Shown here piece by piece: positions 5,336 to 12,277 of a stretch of DNA of 13,332 nt. A program made the translations under genes and the position numbers. Numbering within the stretch: the first letter of the stretch is position 1; the number at the start of each line of letters is the position of its first letter. The stretch is from Clostridiales bacterium (GTDB lineage: Bacteria; Bacillota_A; Clostridia; Oscillospirales; Oscillospiraceae). The notes below the pieces were generated by a model. The model was not told where the DNA came from. It saw only the letters and a program-made list of their open reading frames with translations, and did no database searches. The stretch lies in assembly GCA_019417795.1 (NCBI GenBank), contig DXUR01000041.1, positions 1 to 13,332 on the forward strand. Direction: 5' to 3'.

Positions 5336-6406
5336 ATGAAACAACGAAAGATCAGTAAAACCAATGTGGTGAATTTCTCCACCTATCTGGGCATGGTCAT
5401 CTTTTTCCTTGTGATGACCGCTCTCAGCAAGGCCGGTGTTCTGAACCGTTCCATGACCGGCTTGCTGGTCCCCATCTGCTGCTATATGTCTATGGCTGTG
5501 TCCCTGAACCTGACGGTGGGCATCCTTGGTGAGCTGAGTCTGGGGCATGCGGGCTTTATGAGCGTAGGTGCCTTCGCGGGCGTCATCGCTTCTCAAAGCC
5601 TGCTGGATGTGGTCCCCTCCGCCGGTCTGCGGCTGACCATCGCCATGATCGTGGGCGCGCTGTTCGCCACCATCGCCGGCTTCATCGTTGGTGCTCCCGT
5701 GCTGCGGCTCCAGGGCGACTATCTGGCCATCGTGACTCTGGCCTTCGGCGAGATCATCAAGGAGCTTGTGACCTGCCTCATCGTGGGCCATGACGAAAAT
5801 GGTCTCCATATCCTCTTTAACCTCACCGGCAACAAGACAGTGGAGGATCTGGGCCTCAGCGACACCGGCATCGCCATCATCAAAGGTGCGCAGGGTACCG
5901 CCAGCGTCAAGACCATCGCCAGCTTCACTGCTGGTTTCATTCTGGTGATGGTGACACTGTTCATCGTGCTGAATCTGAAGCACAGCCGGGCCGGGCGGGC
6001 CATCATGGCGCTGCGGGACAACCGCATCGCCACCTCCAGCATCGGCATCAACACCACCAAGTACAAGCTCATGGCTTTTGTCACCTCCGCCGCTCTGGCC
6101 GGTGCCGCCGGTGCGCTGTACGGCTTGAACTATTCCTCTCTCCAGGCCGCTAAATTCAACTTCAACACCTCTATCCTGGTGCTGGTGTTCGTGGTGCTGG
6201 GCGGTCTTGGCAACATCTGGGGCAGCCTGGTAGCTGCCGCGGCGCTGACCATCCTGCCGGAGGCCCTCCGGGAATTCGCCGACTACCGGATGCTGGTGTA
6301 CGCCATCGTGTTGATCCTCGTCATGCTGGCGACCCACAACCCCACGCTGCAAAGCTTCTTCGCCCGGCTCAAGCCTGGCAAAAAGGAAGAAAAGGAGGCT
6401 GCCTGA
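5336..6406 (+). CDS. livM: Branched-chain amino acid ABC transporter, permease LivM
   Basis: A 356-residue membrane protein, the second permease of the importer. The family motif LGELSLGHAGFMSVGAFAG is at about residues 64-82. The LRLQGDYLAIVTLAFGEI segment follows (123-140), and the coupling loop GRAIMALRDNRIATSSIGIN is at 220-239. The C-terminus ends in a short charged tail of Lys and Glu. It pairs with LivH and is driven by LivG and LivF. The ATG at 5336 is used because the GTG nine bases earlier lies within the ribosome site. Its own 3' end holds the AGGAGG that serves livG, which begins two bases after the stop. Confidence 0.95.
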   Translation: MKQRKISKTNVVNFSTYLGMVIFFLVMTALSKAGVLNRSMTGLLVPICCYMSMAVSLNLTVGILGELSLGHAGFMSVGAFAGVIASQSLLDVVPSAGLRLTIAMIVGALFATIAGFIVGAPVLRLQGDYLAIVTLAFGEIIKELVTCLIVGHDENGLHILFNLTGNKTVEDLGLSDTGIAIIKGAQGTASVKTIASFTAGFILVMVTLFIVLNLKHSRAGRAIMALRDNRIATSSIGINTTKYKLMAFVTSAALAGAAGALYGLNYSSLQAAKFNFNTSILVLVFVVLGGLGNIWGSLVAAAALTILPEALREFADYRMLVYAIVLILVMLATHNPTLQSFFARLKPGKKEEKEAA

Positions 6407-6407
6407 T

Positions 6408-7241
6408 ATGTTCGGAAAACTGGTTCCCGTCCCCTCCGGCGCTGTGATCCCGGAGCGTGACATCGGCAAGCGTCCCATCCTCAATTGCATCAATCTGGGC
6501 GTCACCTTCGGCGGCCTGAAGGCCGTGGACGATTTCAACCTCATGATCGGCCGGACGGAGATCGCCGGTCTCATCGGTCCCAACGGCGCAGGCAAGACCA
6601 CGGTGTTCAACCTGCTGACCAAGGTGTATCAGCCTACCCACGGCACCATCCTTCTGGACGGGCAGGACACCCACAACATGACCACCGCTCAGGTGAACCG
6701 GGCTGGTATCGCCCGTACCTTCCAGAACATCCGCCTGTTCAATGACCTGACGGTGGAGGAAAACGTCACCGTGGCGATGGACGCTCAGATGAAATACAAC
6801 ATGGTCAGCGGCATCTTCCGCCTCCCCAGCTTCTGGAAGGAGGAAAAGGTGGCCCACGAGCGGGCGCTGGAGCTGCTGAGCCTATTCCATATGCAGGATC
6901 TGGCAAATGTCAAGGCCGGTTCCCTGCCCTACGGCGCCCAGCGCCGTCTGGAGATTGTCCGGGCGCTGGCAACCAACCCCTCCTTGCTGTTGCTGGATGA
7001 GCCCGCCGCTGGTATGAACCCCTCCGAAACGGCGGAACTGATGGAGAACATCCGCAAGATCCGGGATACGTTCCAGATCGCCATTATGCTCATTGAGCAT
7101 GACATGAATCTGGTCATGAACATCTGCGAGGGCATCTGCGTGCTGAACTTCGGCCGTGTCATCGCCAAGGGCAGCCCCGAAGAGATTCAGTCTAACCCGG
7201 TGGTCATCGAGGCCTACCTGGGCAAACAGAAGGAGGCGTGA
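6408..7241 (+). CDS. livG: Branched-chain amino acid ABC transporter, ATP-binding protein LivG
   Basis: A 277-residue ABC ATPase. Walker A is GPNGAGKT (residues 57-64), the Q-loop is ARTFQNIRLF (102-111), the signature reads LPYGAQRRLEI (173-183) and replaces the canonical LSGGQ as usual for LivG (LSYGxQRRLEI), Walker B is LLLLDEP (193-199), and the switch His is H231. The C-terminal NPVVIEAYLGK is typical of the family. An N-terminal extension of about 23 residues precedes the usual start of the fold, but AGGAGG lies 9 nt before this ATG and no better start is seen. Together with LivF it hydrolyses ATP on the cytoplasmic face of LivHM. Its stop overlaps the start region of livF. Confidence 0.95.
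   Translation: MFGKLVPVPSGAVIPERDIGKRPILNCINLGVTFGGLKAVDDFNLMIGRTEIAGLIGPNGAGKTTVFNLLTKVYQPTHGTILLDGQDTHNMTTAQVNRAGIARTFQNIRLFNDLTVEENVTVAMDAQMKYNMVSGIFRLPSFWKEEKVAHERALELLSLFHMQDLANVKAGSLPYGAQRRLEIVRALATNPSLLLLDEPAAGMNPSETAELMENIRKIRDTFQIAIMLIEHDMNLVMNICEGICVLNFGRVIAKGSPEEIQSNPVVIEAYLGKQKEA
7231..7236 (+). promoter_or_regulatory. Ribosome binding site deciding the livF start
   Basis: AGGAGG, 7 nt before the ATG at 7244. The in-frame GTG at 7238 is only 1 nt away from it and so cannot be the start. Confidence 0.8.
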
Positions 7242-7243
7242 GC

Positions 7244-7954
7244 ATGAGCACCATTTTAAAGGTTGACGATATCAACGTCTATTACGGCAGCATCCACGCC
7301 ATCAAGGGCATCTCCTTTGAGGTCAATGAGGGCGAAATCGTAACCCTGATCGGTGCCAACGGCGCCGGCAAGTCCACCACTCTGAACACCATTTCCGGCC
7401 TGCTCCACAGCAAGACCGGCCATATCGAGTTCATGGGCGAGCCTTTGAACCATGTACCCAGCCATAAGGTTGTTTCCAAGGGACTGGCGCTGGTCCCCGA
7501 GGGACGGCGGATCTTCCTCCAGATGTCTGTGCAGGAAAATCTGGACATGGGTGCTTTCTCCCGCCGGGGCGGCAACATCGACGCCGATATGGAGCGGGTC
7601 TTTGAACAGTTCCCCCGCCTGAAAGAACGCCGCAAGCAGGTGGCCGGTACCCTCTCCGGCGGCGAGCAGCAGATGCTGGCCATGGGCCGGGCACTGATGT
7701 CCAACCCCAAGCTGCTGATGCTGGACGAGCCCTCCATGGGCCTGGCCCCCATTCTGGTGGAGCAGATCTTTGACATCATCAAAAATCTCCACAAGGCCGG
7801 CACCACAATCCTGCTGGTGGAGCAGAATGCACAGGCGGCCCTGTCCGTGGCTGACCGGGGCTATGTGCTGGAAACCGGAAAGATCGTCACCACCGGCACA
7901 GGCGCGGAACTGCTGGCCTCTCCCGCCATCAAGAAGGCGTATCTGGGAGGCTAA
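7244..7954 (+). CDS. livF: Branched-chain amino acid ABC transporter, ATP-binding protein LivF
   Basis: A 236-residue ABC ATPase, the second motor subunit. Walker A is GANGAGKST (37-45), the LivF-type stretch LALVPEGRRIF is at 81-91, the signature is LSGGEQQ (137-143), Walker B is LLMLDEP (157-163), and LLVEQN follows where LivF proteins have their switch region. It ends in AIKKAYLGG, the usual LivF tail. The ATG at 7244 is chosen by the position of AGGAGG. It closes the operon, with the terminator about 200 nt downstream. The complete J-H-M-G-F order makes the assignment safe even though amino acid specificity is inferred. Confidence 0.95.
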   Translation: MSTILKVDDINVYYGSIHAIKGISFEVNEGEIVTLIGANGAGKSTTLNTISGLLHSKTGHIEFMGEPLNHVPSHKVVSKGLALVPEGRRIFLQMSVQENLDMGAFSRRGGNIDADMERVFEQFPRLKERRKQVAGTLSGGEQQMLAMGRALMSNPKLLMLDEPSMGLAPILVEQIFDIIKNLHKAGTTILLVEQNAQAALSVADRGYVLETGKIVTTGTGAELLASPAIKKAYLGG

Positions 7955-8150
7955 ACGTCGGAGCAAAGTCCGTGCACTCCGTTTCCACCTGACGGCGAAA
8001 CCCTCGTTTTCTTCCTTGCTCCTCCTCTTTCGCGTCAGATTTGCTTCGCCGGATTCTGACGCGAGTGGGACGGGGGATGCGAGGGACAAAGTCCACATGG
8101 TTCCTTTCCATCTGGCATGAAGCCTTTGCTGTTTTCCATTTTCACAGCAT
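7955..8150. other. Gene-free stretch after livF with a long hairpin
   Basis: I find no supportable gene here. An inverted repeat TCGCGTCAGA (8030-8039) and TCTGACGCGA (8055-8064) gives a 10-bp stem with a 15-nt loop. AAAGTCC occurs twice (around 7970 and 8089). The base composition and the unusually long gap before the operon terminator suggest a dispersed intergenic repeat, which cannot be confirmed from one copy. Confidence 0.4.
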
Positions 8151-8183
8151 AAACCGCACGTCCGTTTGGACGTGCGGTTTTTT
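8151..8183 (+). terminator. Terminator of the liv operon
   Basis: AAACCGCACGTCC (8151-8163) pairs perfectly with GGACGTGCGGTTT (8168-8180) around GTTT and continues into a T-run to 8183. The A-run on the left is short, so it acts mainly on the plus strand. Confidence 0.92.
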
Positions 8184-8194
8184 CTCTCCGCCTC

Positions 8195-8223
8195 TTTTCA
8201 AAGCCGCTTCCCCGTGGTATACT
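8195..8223 (+). promoter_or_regulatory. Promoter of niaR
   Basis: -35 TTTTCA (8195-8200), a 17-nt spacer and -10 TATACT (8218-8223) preceded by TGG (extended -10). The expected start of transcription, near 8230, falls in the NiaR-like operator. Confidence 0.7.
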
Positions 8224-8225
8224 GC

Positions 8226-8235
8226 TGTCAAGACA
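8226..8235 (+). promoter_or_regulatory. Probable NiaR operator in front of niaR (autoregulation)
   Basis: TGTCAAGACA, a 10-bp inverted repeat with AA at its centre, just after the -10 box. The identical 10 bases form the core of the longer inverted repeat in front of the next gene (8815-8824). Known NiaR sites in Firmicutes contain GTGTC/GACAC-type palindromes, so binding by the product of the adjacent gene is likely. This copy lacks the outer arms and is probably weaker. Confidence 0.65.
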
Positions 8236-8254
8236 AGTTTGAAAGGGGTATCGT

Positions 8255-8764
8255 ATGCACGCGGAGGAACGCAGAGAAACGATTTTGAAGCTGCTGCGGC
8301 AGTCTGCTCAACCGGTCAGTGCCTCGACGCTGGCAGGCCAACTGTCCGTCAGCCGCCAGATCATCGTAGGAGACATTGCCTTGCTGCGGGCCGGAGGCGC
8401 AGACATTTTAGCCACCCCCCGGGGGTACTGCCTGCAAAATGCCGCCGCAGCCGGTCTCACCCGCCGGGTAGCTGTCCGCCATGACGAGGCAGGCATGGCG
8501 GCAGAGCTGAACACTATGGTGGACAATGGCTGCACCGTGGTGGACGTTATCGTGGAACACCCTCTTTACGGCCAGCTCACCGGCCCCTTGCAGCTTTCCA
8601 GCCGATACGATGTGGCCCAGTTCATCGCCCGGAGCCACACCGCCCAGCCTCTCTCCGTTCTCACCGGCGGCATCCACCTTCACACGCTGCTCTGCCCCAG
8701 CGAGGACGCTTACCGGCGGGTACTGGACGCCCTGCGGCAGGCAGGCTTCCTGCTGGAGGGATAA
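8255..8764 (+). CDS. niaR: Niacin-responsive transcriptional repressor NiaR
   Basis: A 169-residue two-domain regulator. Residues 1-60 are a winged helix-turn-helix of the HTH_11 type (ERRETILKLLRQ, then VSASTLAGQLSVSRQIIVGDIALLRAGG). Residues 70-169 are a 3H domain, which binds nicotinic acid in NiaR (YrxA) proteins. The metal ligands of the 3H domain appear as H76, E84, H141 and H143, matching the spacing I remember for the Thermotoga protein, and H102 is the other conserved histidine. NiaR represses NAD synthesis and niacin uptake genes when niacin is present. AAAGGGG precedes the ATG. A promoter with an operator-like palindrome lies upstream, and the next gene carries a longer version, so this is a repressor next to its target. 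Confidence 0.92.
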   Translation: MHAEERRETILKLLRQSAQPVSASTLAGQLSVSRQIIVGDIALLRAGGADILATPRGYCLQNAAAAGLTRRVAVRHDEAGMAAELNTMVDNGCTVVDVIVEHPLYGQLTGPLQLSSRYDVAQFIARSHTAQPLSVLTGGIHLHTLLCPSEDAYRRVLDALRQAGFLLEG

Positions 8765-8773
8765 AACTTTCTG

Positions 8774-8802
8774 TTGACAAGCATACCGATTCCGTGTATA
8801 GT
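8774..8802 (+). promoter_or_regulatory. Promoter of the PTS-IIC-like gene
   Basis: A perfect -35 TTGACA (8774-8779), a 17-nt spacer and -10 TATAGT (8797-8802). Start of transcription is expected near 8809. The niaR stop is only 10 nt before the -35, so the gene has its own promoter directly behind niaR. Confidence 0.9.
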
Positions 8803-8841
8803 GTGTTGGACAGGTGTCAAGACACCAGTCTGACACACTAT
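8798..8841 (+). promoter_or_regulatory. 44-bp inverted repeat, NiaR operator over the -10 and start site
   Basis: The centre GGTGTCAAGACACC (8813-8826) is a perfect 6-bp inverted repeat around AA. Symmetry continues outward through GAC/GTC (8809-8811, 8828-8830) to ATAGTGTGT (8798-8806) and ACACACTAT (8833-8841): 18 of 21 base pairs are complementary. It covers most of the -10 box and the start site, so an occupied site would block RNA polymerase. Five T (8841-8845) follow, but the left arm begins before the transcript does, so a terminator role is unlikely. Confidence 0.8.
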
Positions 8842-8865
8842 TTTTGATCGATACGGAGTATTCTC

Positions 8866-9966
8866 ATGGAAAAGGTAAACGCATTCCTGAAGCGCAAAAA
8901 CATCGTTTTTTCCGCCAAACGCTATGGCATTGATGCCCTGGGCGCTATGGCACAGGGCCTGTTCTGCTCCCTGCTGATCGGCACCATCCTCAACACGCTG
9001 GGCACGCAGTTCCACATCGGTTTCCTCACCGCCCAGATCGGGGAAAAGGTTCCCTACACCGTAGGCGGCCTGACCTCCTTTATGAGCGGTCCCGCCATGG
9101 CCATTGCCATCGGCTACGCTTTGCAGGCGCCCCCGCTGGTGCTGTTCTCTCTGGCGGCTGTGGGTTACGCCTGCAACCTGCTGGGCGGCGCGGGCGGCCC
9201 CTTGGCCGTGCTGTTCGTGGCCATCATCGCTGCGGAGTGCGGCAAGGCCGTCAGCAAAGAGACGAAGATCGACATTCTGGTGACCCCCATTGTCACCACC
9301 CTCATCGGCGTAGGCACGGCCTATGTTATCGCCCCGCCCATCGGCACCGCCGCCAGTGCCTTCGGCATGGTCATTATGAAGGCCACGGAGCTTCAGCCCT
9401 TCCTGATGGGTATTCTGGTGTCCGTGCTGGTAGGCGTGGCATTGACTCTGCCCATCTCCTCCGCCGCCATCTGCTCCGTACTGGGCCTCACCGGTCTGGC
9501 AGGCGGTGCGGCTGTGGCCGGCTGCTGCGCCCAGATGGTAGGCTTCGCCGTTATGAGCTTTCGGGAGAACGGCTGGGGCGGTCTGGTGAGTCAGGGCCTC
9601 GGCACCTCCATGCTGCAAATGCCCAACATCGTGAAAAACCCCCGCGTCTGGATCGCCCCTACCGTCACCTCCGCCATTACCGGCCCCATTGCCACCTGCC
9701 TGTTCCGTCTGCAAATGAACGGCGCGGCCATCAACTCCGGTATGGGCACCTGCGGCCTGTGCGGCCAGTTGGGTGTGTGGACCGGTTGGGTAGCTCCCAG
9801 TGAAAAGGCTCTGGCCAACGGCGCCATCGCCATGAACCCCACCGCTTTTGACTGGGCAGGCCTGATCCTGATCTCCTTCATCCTCCCCGCCATTCTGTGC
9901 CCCCTTATCAACCAGCTCTGCCGCAAGGCCGACTGGGTGAAGGACGGCGATCTGAAGCTGCCCTGA
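8866..9966 (+). CDS. PTS EIIC-like membrane protein under probable NiaR control
   Basis: A 366-residue, very hydrophobic protein of the PTS_EIIC_2 type (my family assignment is from overall pattern: MEKVNAFLKRKNIVFSAKRY, then repeated Gly/Ala-rich membrane segments including GGLTSFMSGPAMAIAIGYAL and TPIVTTLIGVGTAYVI). There are about ten membrane segments. No IIA or IIB phosphotransfer domain is fused or adjacent, so it may not act as a phosphorylating sugar permease. GGAG lies 7 nt before the ATG. The gene follows niaR directly, with its own promoter and the long NiaR-type operator, and ends at a strong terminator. I infer uptake of niacin or another NAD precursor; a sugar or other substrate remains possible. 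Confidence 0.8.
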   Translation: MEKVNAFLKRKNIVFSAKRYGIDALGAMAQGLFCSLLIGTILNTLGTQFHIGFLTAQIGEKVPYTVGGLTSFMSGPAMAIAIGYALQAPPLVLFSLAAVGYACNLLGGAGGPLAVLFVAIIAAECGKAVSKETKIDILVTPIVTTLIGVGTAYVIAPPIGTAASAFGMVIMKATELQPFLMGILVSVLVGVALTLPISSAAICSVLGLTGLAGGAAVAGCCAQMVGFAVMSFRENGWGGLVSQGLGTSMLQMPNIVKNPRVWIAPTVTSAITGPIATCLFRLQMNGAAINSGMGTCGLCGQLGVWTGWVAPSEKALANGAIAMNPTAFDWAGLILISFILPAILCPLINQLCRKADWVKDGDLKLP

Positions 9967-9990
9967 TATCCCTAATTTCACACATGTAGA

Positions 9991-10030
9991 AAAAACCATC
10001 GGCTTTTTGTGGAAAAAGCCGATGGTTTTT
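9991..10030. terminator. Symmetrical terminator after the IIC-like gene
   Basis: AAAAACCATCGGCTTTTT (9991-10008) pairs perfectly with AAAAAGCCGATGGTTTTT (10013-10030) around GTGG. The A and T ends let it work on both strands; the plus-strand gene ends 25 nt upstream. From here to 10135 I see no gene. Confidence 0.92.
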
Positions 10031-10135
10031 GTTCTTCTATAAGATTGTGCCCTGTTTAGCCGAATTTATGCCCCGATTCCCGTCCGAACGCACATTTTTA
10101 ATAGGTGTTTTTCATTGTTAAAAAGCAAACATCTG

Positions 10136-10165
10136 TTGACGAAACGCCATGTTTTGGGTTAGAAT
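10136..10165 (+). promoter_or_regulatory. Promoter of the transketolase-dehydrogenase operon
   Basis: -35 TTGACG (10136-10141), an 18-nt spacer and -10 TAGAAT (10160-10165). Transcription should start near 10172, leaving a leader of about 210 nt before the ATG at 10381. Confidence 0.75.
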
Positions 10166-10171
10166 ACGAGT

Positions 10172-10380
10172 CAGGAAGGTATGTTCCTTTCAATGGCTGA
10201 TCGCGCTGTCTCGTAAACTCCGTGTACGGCGCGATCTTTGTCGGGTGTCCCGGAAAACGATTACTTGTGATCATTTTCCGGAATGTGTTATCTTCTTCAA
10301 AATTGGAAGCGTACACATACCGTTATTTCCTTGTTTTACTTCATTTTTTCATCAAAGCAAGCAGAAAGGATGCGTGTTAC
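10172..10380 (+). promoter_or_regulatory. Structured 5' leader of the transketolase operon
   Basis: The leader holds two strong hairpins: GATCGCGC (10199-10206) with GCGCGATC (10229-10236) around a 22-nt loop, and CCGGAAAA (10250-10257) with TTTTCCGG (10274-10281), extended inward by GAT/ATC. A short AAGG/CCTT hairpin precedes them. A T-rich stretch (TTTTTT near 10346) lies further on, but no hairpin touches it, so termination is not obvious. In-frame ATG codons exist within the leader (for example 10222) but lack ribosome sites. I do not recognise a riboswitch class. Confidence 0.5.
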
Positions 10381-11214
10381 ATGGATGTAAAAAAGTGCAA
10401 CGTTCTGGCGGCTGAGATCCGGCTGGAGACCCTGAAGGTCATCCACTCCCGGGGCTTCGGTCACGTGGGCGGTTCCATGGATCTAGCAGACCTGATGGCC
10501 GTTTTGTACGGCGAGGTCATGAAGTTCGATCCCAAGAACCCCCGCTGGGAAGATCGCGACTGGCTGGTGCTCAGTAAGGGCCACGCCGGACCCGTGGCTT
10601 ATGCCACCTTCGGTCTCATGGGCTTCTATCCCATGGAGGAGGCCTACACCCTGAACCAGCCCCACACCAAGTTCCCCAGCCACACTGACCGCAAGCTGAC
10701 TCCCGGCGTGGATCTGACCACCGGCTCTCTGGGCCAGGGCGCTTCCACCGCTGCCGGCGCCGCTCTGGGCAACAAGATCGACGGCCGCACCAACCACGTC
10801 TTCTGCGTCATCGGCGACGGTGAGGCGGACGAGGGCCAGGTCTGGGAGTCCTTCCAGTTCGCCTATGCCCACAAGCTGGACAACCTGATCTATTTCATCG
10901 ATAAAAACGGCTATCAGCTGGACGGCCCCACCGATGACATTTTGGCTCACGGCGATCTGGCCAAGAAGGCGGAGTCCTTCGGCCTGTACACGCAGGAGAT
11001 CGACGGCCATGACGTTCAGGCGATCTATGACGCCATTCAGAACGCATACGCCAAGAAAGGCGTTCCCAGCTGCATCGTGCTGGATACCTGCAAGGGCAAG
11101 GGCGCTACCTTTGCCGAGCCCAAGCATGACCACTCCTCTCAGCCCAACGAGGAGCAGTGGGCCGAGGCCATCGCCGCTTCCGAGAAGGCCTTGGAAGCTG
11201 TCAAGAACGCTTAA
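10381..11214 (+). CDS. Transketolase, N-terminal (thiamine diphosphate-binding) subunit
   Basis: A 277-residue protein equal to the N-terminal third to half of transketolase. It shows SRGFGHVGGSMDLADLMAVLY, the SKGHAGPVAYATF segment (65-77), TGSLGQG (114-120), and the thiamine diphosphate/Mg motif GDGEADEG (145-152) ending at N176 (DKNGYQLDG). Split transketolases put this half and the pyrimidine-binding half in separate genes, and the partner follows 15 nt later. The complex moves two-carbon ketol units between sugar phosphates or, in some catabolic clusters, other sugars. AAAGGA lies about 10 nt before the ATG at 10381; longer in-frame starts from 10222 run through the leader hairpin and read as non-coding. 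The actual substrate is not visible. Confidence 0.92.
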   Translation: MDVKKCNVLAAEIRLETLKVIHSRGFGHVGGSMDLADLMAVLYGEVMKFDPKNPRWEDRDWLVLSKGHAGPVAYATFGLMGFYPMEEAYTLNQPHTKFPSHTDRKLTPGVDLTTGSLGQGASTAAGAALGNKIDGRTNHVFCVIGDGEADEGQVWESFQFAYAHKLDNLIYFIDKNGYQLDGPTDDILAHGDLAKKAESFGLYTQEIDGHDVQAIYDAIQNAYAKKGVPSCIVLDTCKGKGATFAEPKHDHSSQPNEEQWAEAIAASEKALEAVKNA

Positions 11215-11220
11215 AGGAGG
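11214..11220 (+). promoter_or_regulatory. Ribosome binding site deciding the C-subunit start
   Basis: AAGGAGG overlaps the last base of the preceding TAA and lies 9 nt before the ATG at 11230. A GTG at 11221 touches the motif directly and cannot be the start. Confidence 0.8.
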
Positions 11221-11229
11221 GTGCGAGTA

Positions 11230-12204
11230 ATGAGTGTGAAAGTAATTGGTAAGCATGAAAAGGACTCCCGCGCCTGCCGCGACGCGCTGGCCCTGACTCT
11301 GAACGAAATGATGGCCGAGGACAAGTCCATCGTCTATGTGGACTGCGACCTGATGGGCTGCATCAACACCAAGATGCTGAGGAAGAACTATCCTGACCGC
11401 GCTTTTGAGGCCGGTATTGCCGAGGCCAACGGCGCCGGCGTGGCTGCGGGTCTCGCTGCCGCCGGCAAAAAGGTGTTCTTCCATTCCTTCGGTACCTTCT
11501 CCTCCCGCCGTTGCTATGACCAGATCTATATGTCCGCCGCTTACGCCGGTCTGCCCGTCCACGTGCTGGGCTCCGATGCCGGTGTGACCGCTGCCTTCAA
11601 CGGCGGCACCCATATGCCTCTGGAGGATGCCGCTATGTACCTGAGCATCCCCGAGACCGTGGTGCTGGATCCCGCCGACTATGCCCAGCTGGAGTGCATC
11701 ACCCGTCAGCTGCCCGGCATCACTTCCGGCGTGACCTATACCCGCTTTGTCCGCAAGGGCATCGTCAAGGTCTATGAGGACGGTTCCGAGTTCCCCATCG
11801 GCAAGGGCGTTGTGCTCCACGAGAGCGACAAGGACGTGGCCACCATCATCACCTCCGGCATCATGGTGGACGAGTCCTTGAAGGCTTATGAGGCTCTCCA
11901 GGCGGAAGGCATTTCCGTCCGCGTAATCGATATGTTCACCTGGAAGCCTCTGGACGAGGAGCTGGTCATCAAGGCCGCCAAGGAGACCGGTGCTATTGTC
12001 ACCGCCGAGAACCACAACGTCACCTGCGGTCTGGGCAGCGTGGTTTCCAACTGCCTGGCCAAGAACTGCCCCACCGTTCAGGAGTTTGTGGGCGTGCAGG
12101 ATCTGTTCGGTCAGGTCGGTCCTCAGGACTTCCTGATGGACGAGTACGGCCTCCGTGCCGCCAACATCGTGGCTGCCGTCAAAAAGGCGATCAGCCGCAA
12201 GTAA
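11230..12204 (+). CDS. Transketolase, C-terminal subunit (pyrimidine-binding and C-terminal domains)
   Basis: A 324-residue partner of the preceding gene. The pyrimidine-binding domain has FEAGIAEANGAGVAAGLAAAGKK, containing the conserved Glu that activates thiamine diphosphate (usually AEQNMVGxAAGLA, so the AEANGAG here is somewhat divergent). It continues FFHSFGTFSSRRCYDQIYMSAAY. The C-terminal domain has ATIITSGIMVDESLKAYEAL and the late segment GAIVTAENHNVTCGLGSVVS with its conserved Glu-His pair. The ATG at 11230 is set by the ribosome site; the two subunits are only 15 nt apart and surely co-expressed. The divergence at the cofactor motif hints at a specialised catabolic transketolase and not the housekeeping pentose-phosphate enzyme. 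Confidence 0.92.
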   Translation: MSVKVIGKHEKDSRACRDALALTLNEMMAEDKSIVYVDCDLMGCINTKMLRKNYPDRAFEAGIAEANGAGVAAGLAAAGKKVFFHSFGTFSSRRCYDQIYMSAAYAGLPVHVLGSDAGVTAAFNGGTHMPLEDAAMYLSIPETVVLDPADYAQLECITRQLPGITSGVTYTRFVRKGIVKVYEDGSEFPIGKGVVLHESDKDVATIITSGIMVDESLKAYEALQAEGISVRVIDMFTWKPLDEELVIKAAKETGAIVTAENHNVTCGLGSVVSNCLAKNCPTVQEFVGVQDLFGQVGPQDFLMDEYGLRAANIVAAVKKAISRK

Positions 12205-12205
12205 T

Positions 12206-12241
12206 CCGGATATCCGGCGGAGTCTCCCCGGAGATCCCGCC
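12206..12241 (+). repeat. Palindrome and stem-loop between the transketolase C gene and the dehydrogenase
   Basis: CCGGATATCCGG (12206-12217) is a perfect 12-bp palindrome. It overlaps a hairpin of GGCGG (12216-12220) with CCGCC (12237-12241), extended inward by GTCTCC/GGAGAT. No T-run follows, so read-through into the dehydrogenase gene is expected. Confidence 0.5.
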
Positions 12242-12277
12242 TGTATCACTTAAATCAATTAAAAGGAGATTTCAATC

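Noticed and set aside
5195..6622. 475-codon minus-strand frame opposite livM and the start of livG
   Set aside because: His/Gln/Asp/Gly-rich antisense shadow crossing a gene boundary; the plus-strand genes are unambiguous.
7929..8111. 60-codon minus-strand frame after livF
   Set aside because: Basic, low-information peptide with no ribosome site, lying across the livF end and a hairpin.
8798..8845. The 44-bp inverted repeat plus TTTTT read as an intrinsic terminator of niaR
   Set aside because: A read-through niaR transcript could form it, but a consensus promoter starts inside the repeat and its core matches the niaR promoter site, so an operator is the better reading. A secondary terminator role for niaR is not excluded.
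10222..10380. N-terminal extension of the transketolase N subunit
   Set aside because: The extra 53 codons run through a leader hairpin, have no ribosome site, and do not resemble transketolase; the ATG at 10381 does.
10483..12249. 588-codon open frame on the minus strand
   Set aside because: It lies opposite the two transketolase genes, has a low-complexity Gly/His/Val/Leu-rich composition typical of the reverse complement of GC-rich coding DNA, and shows no recognisable domain.
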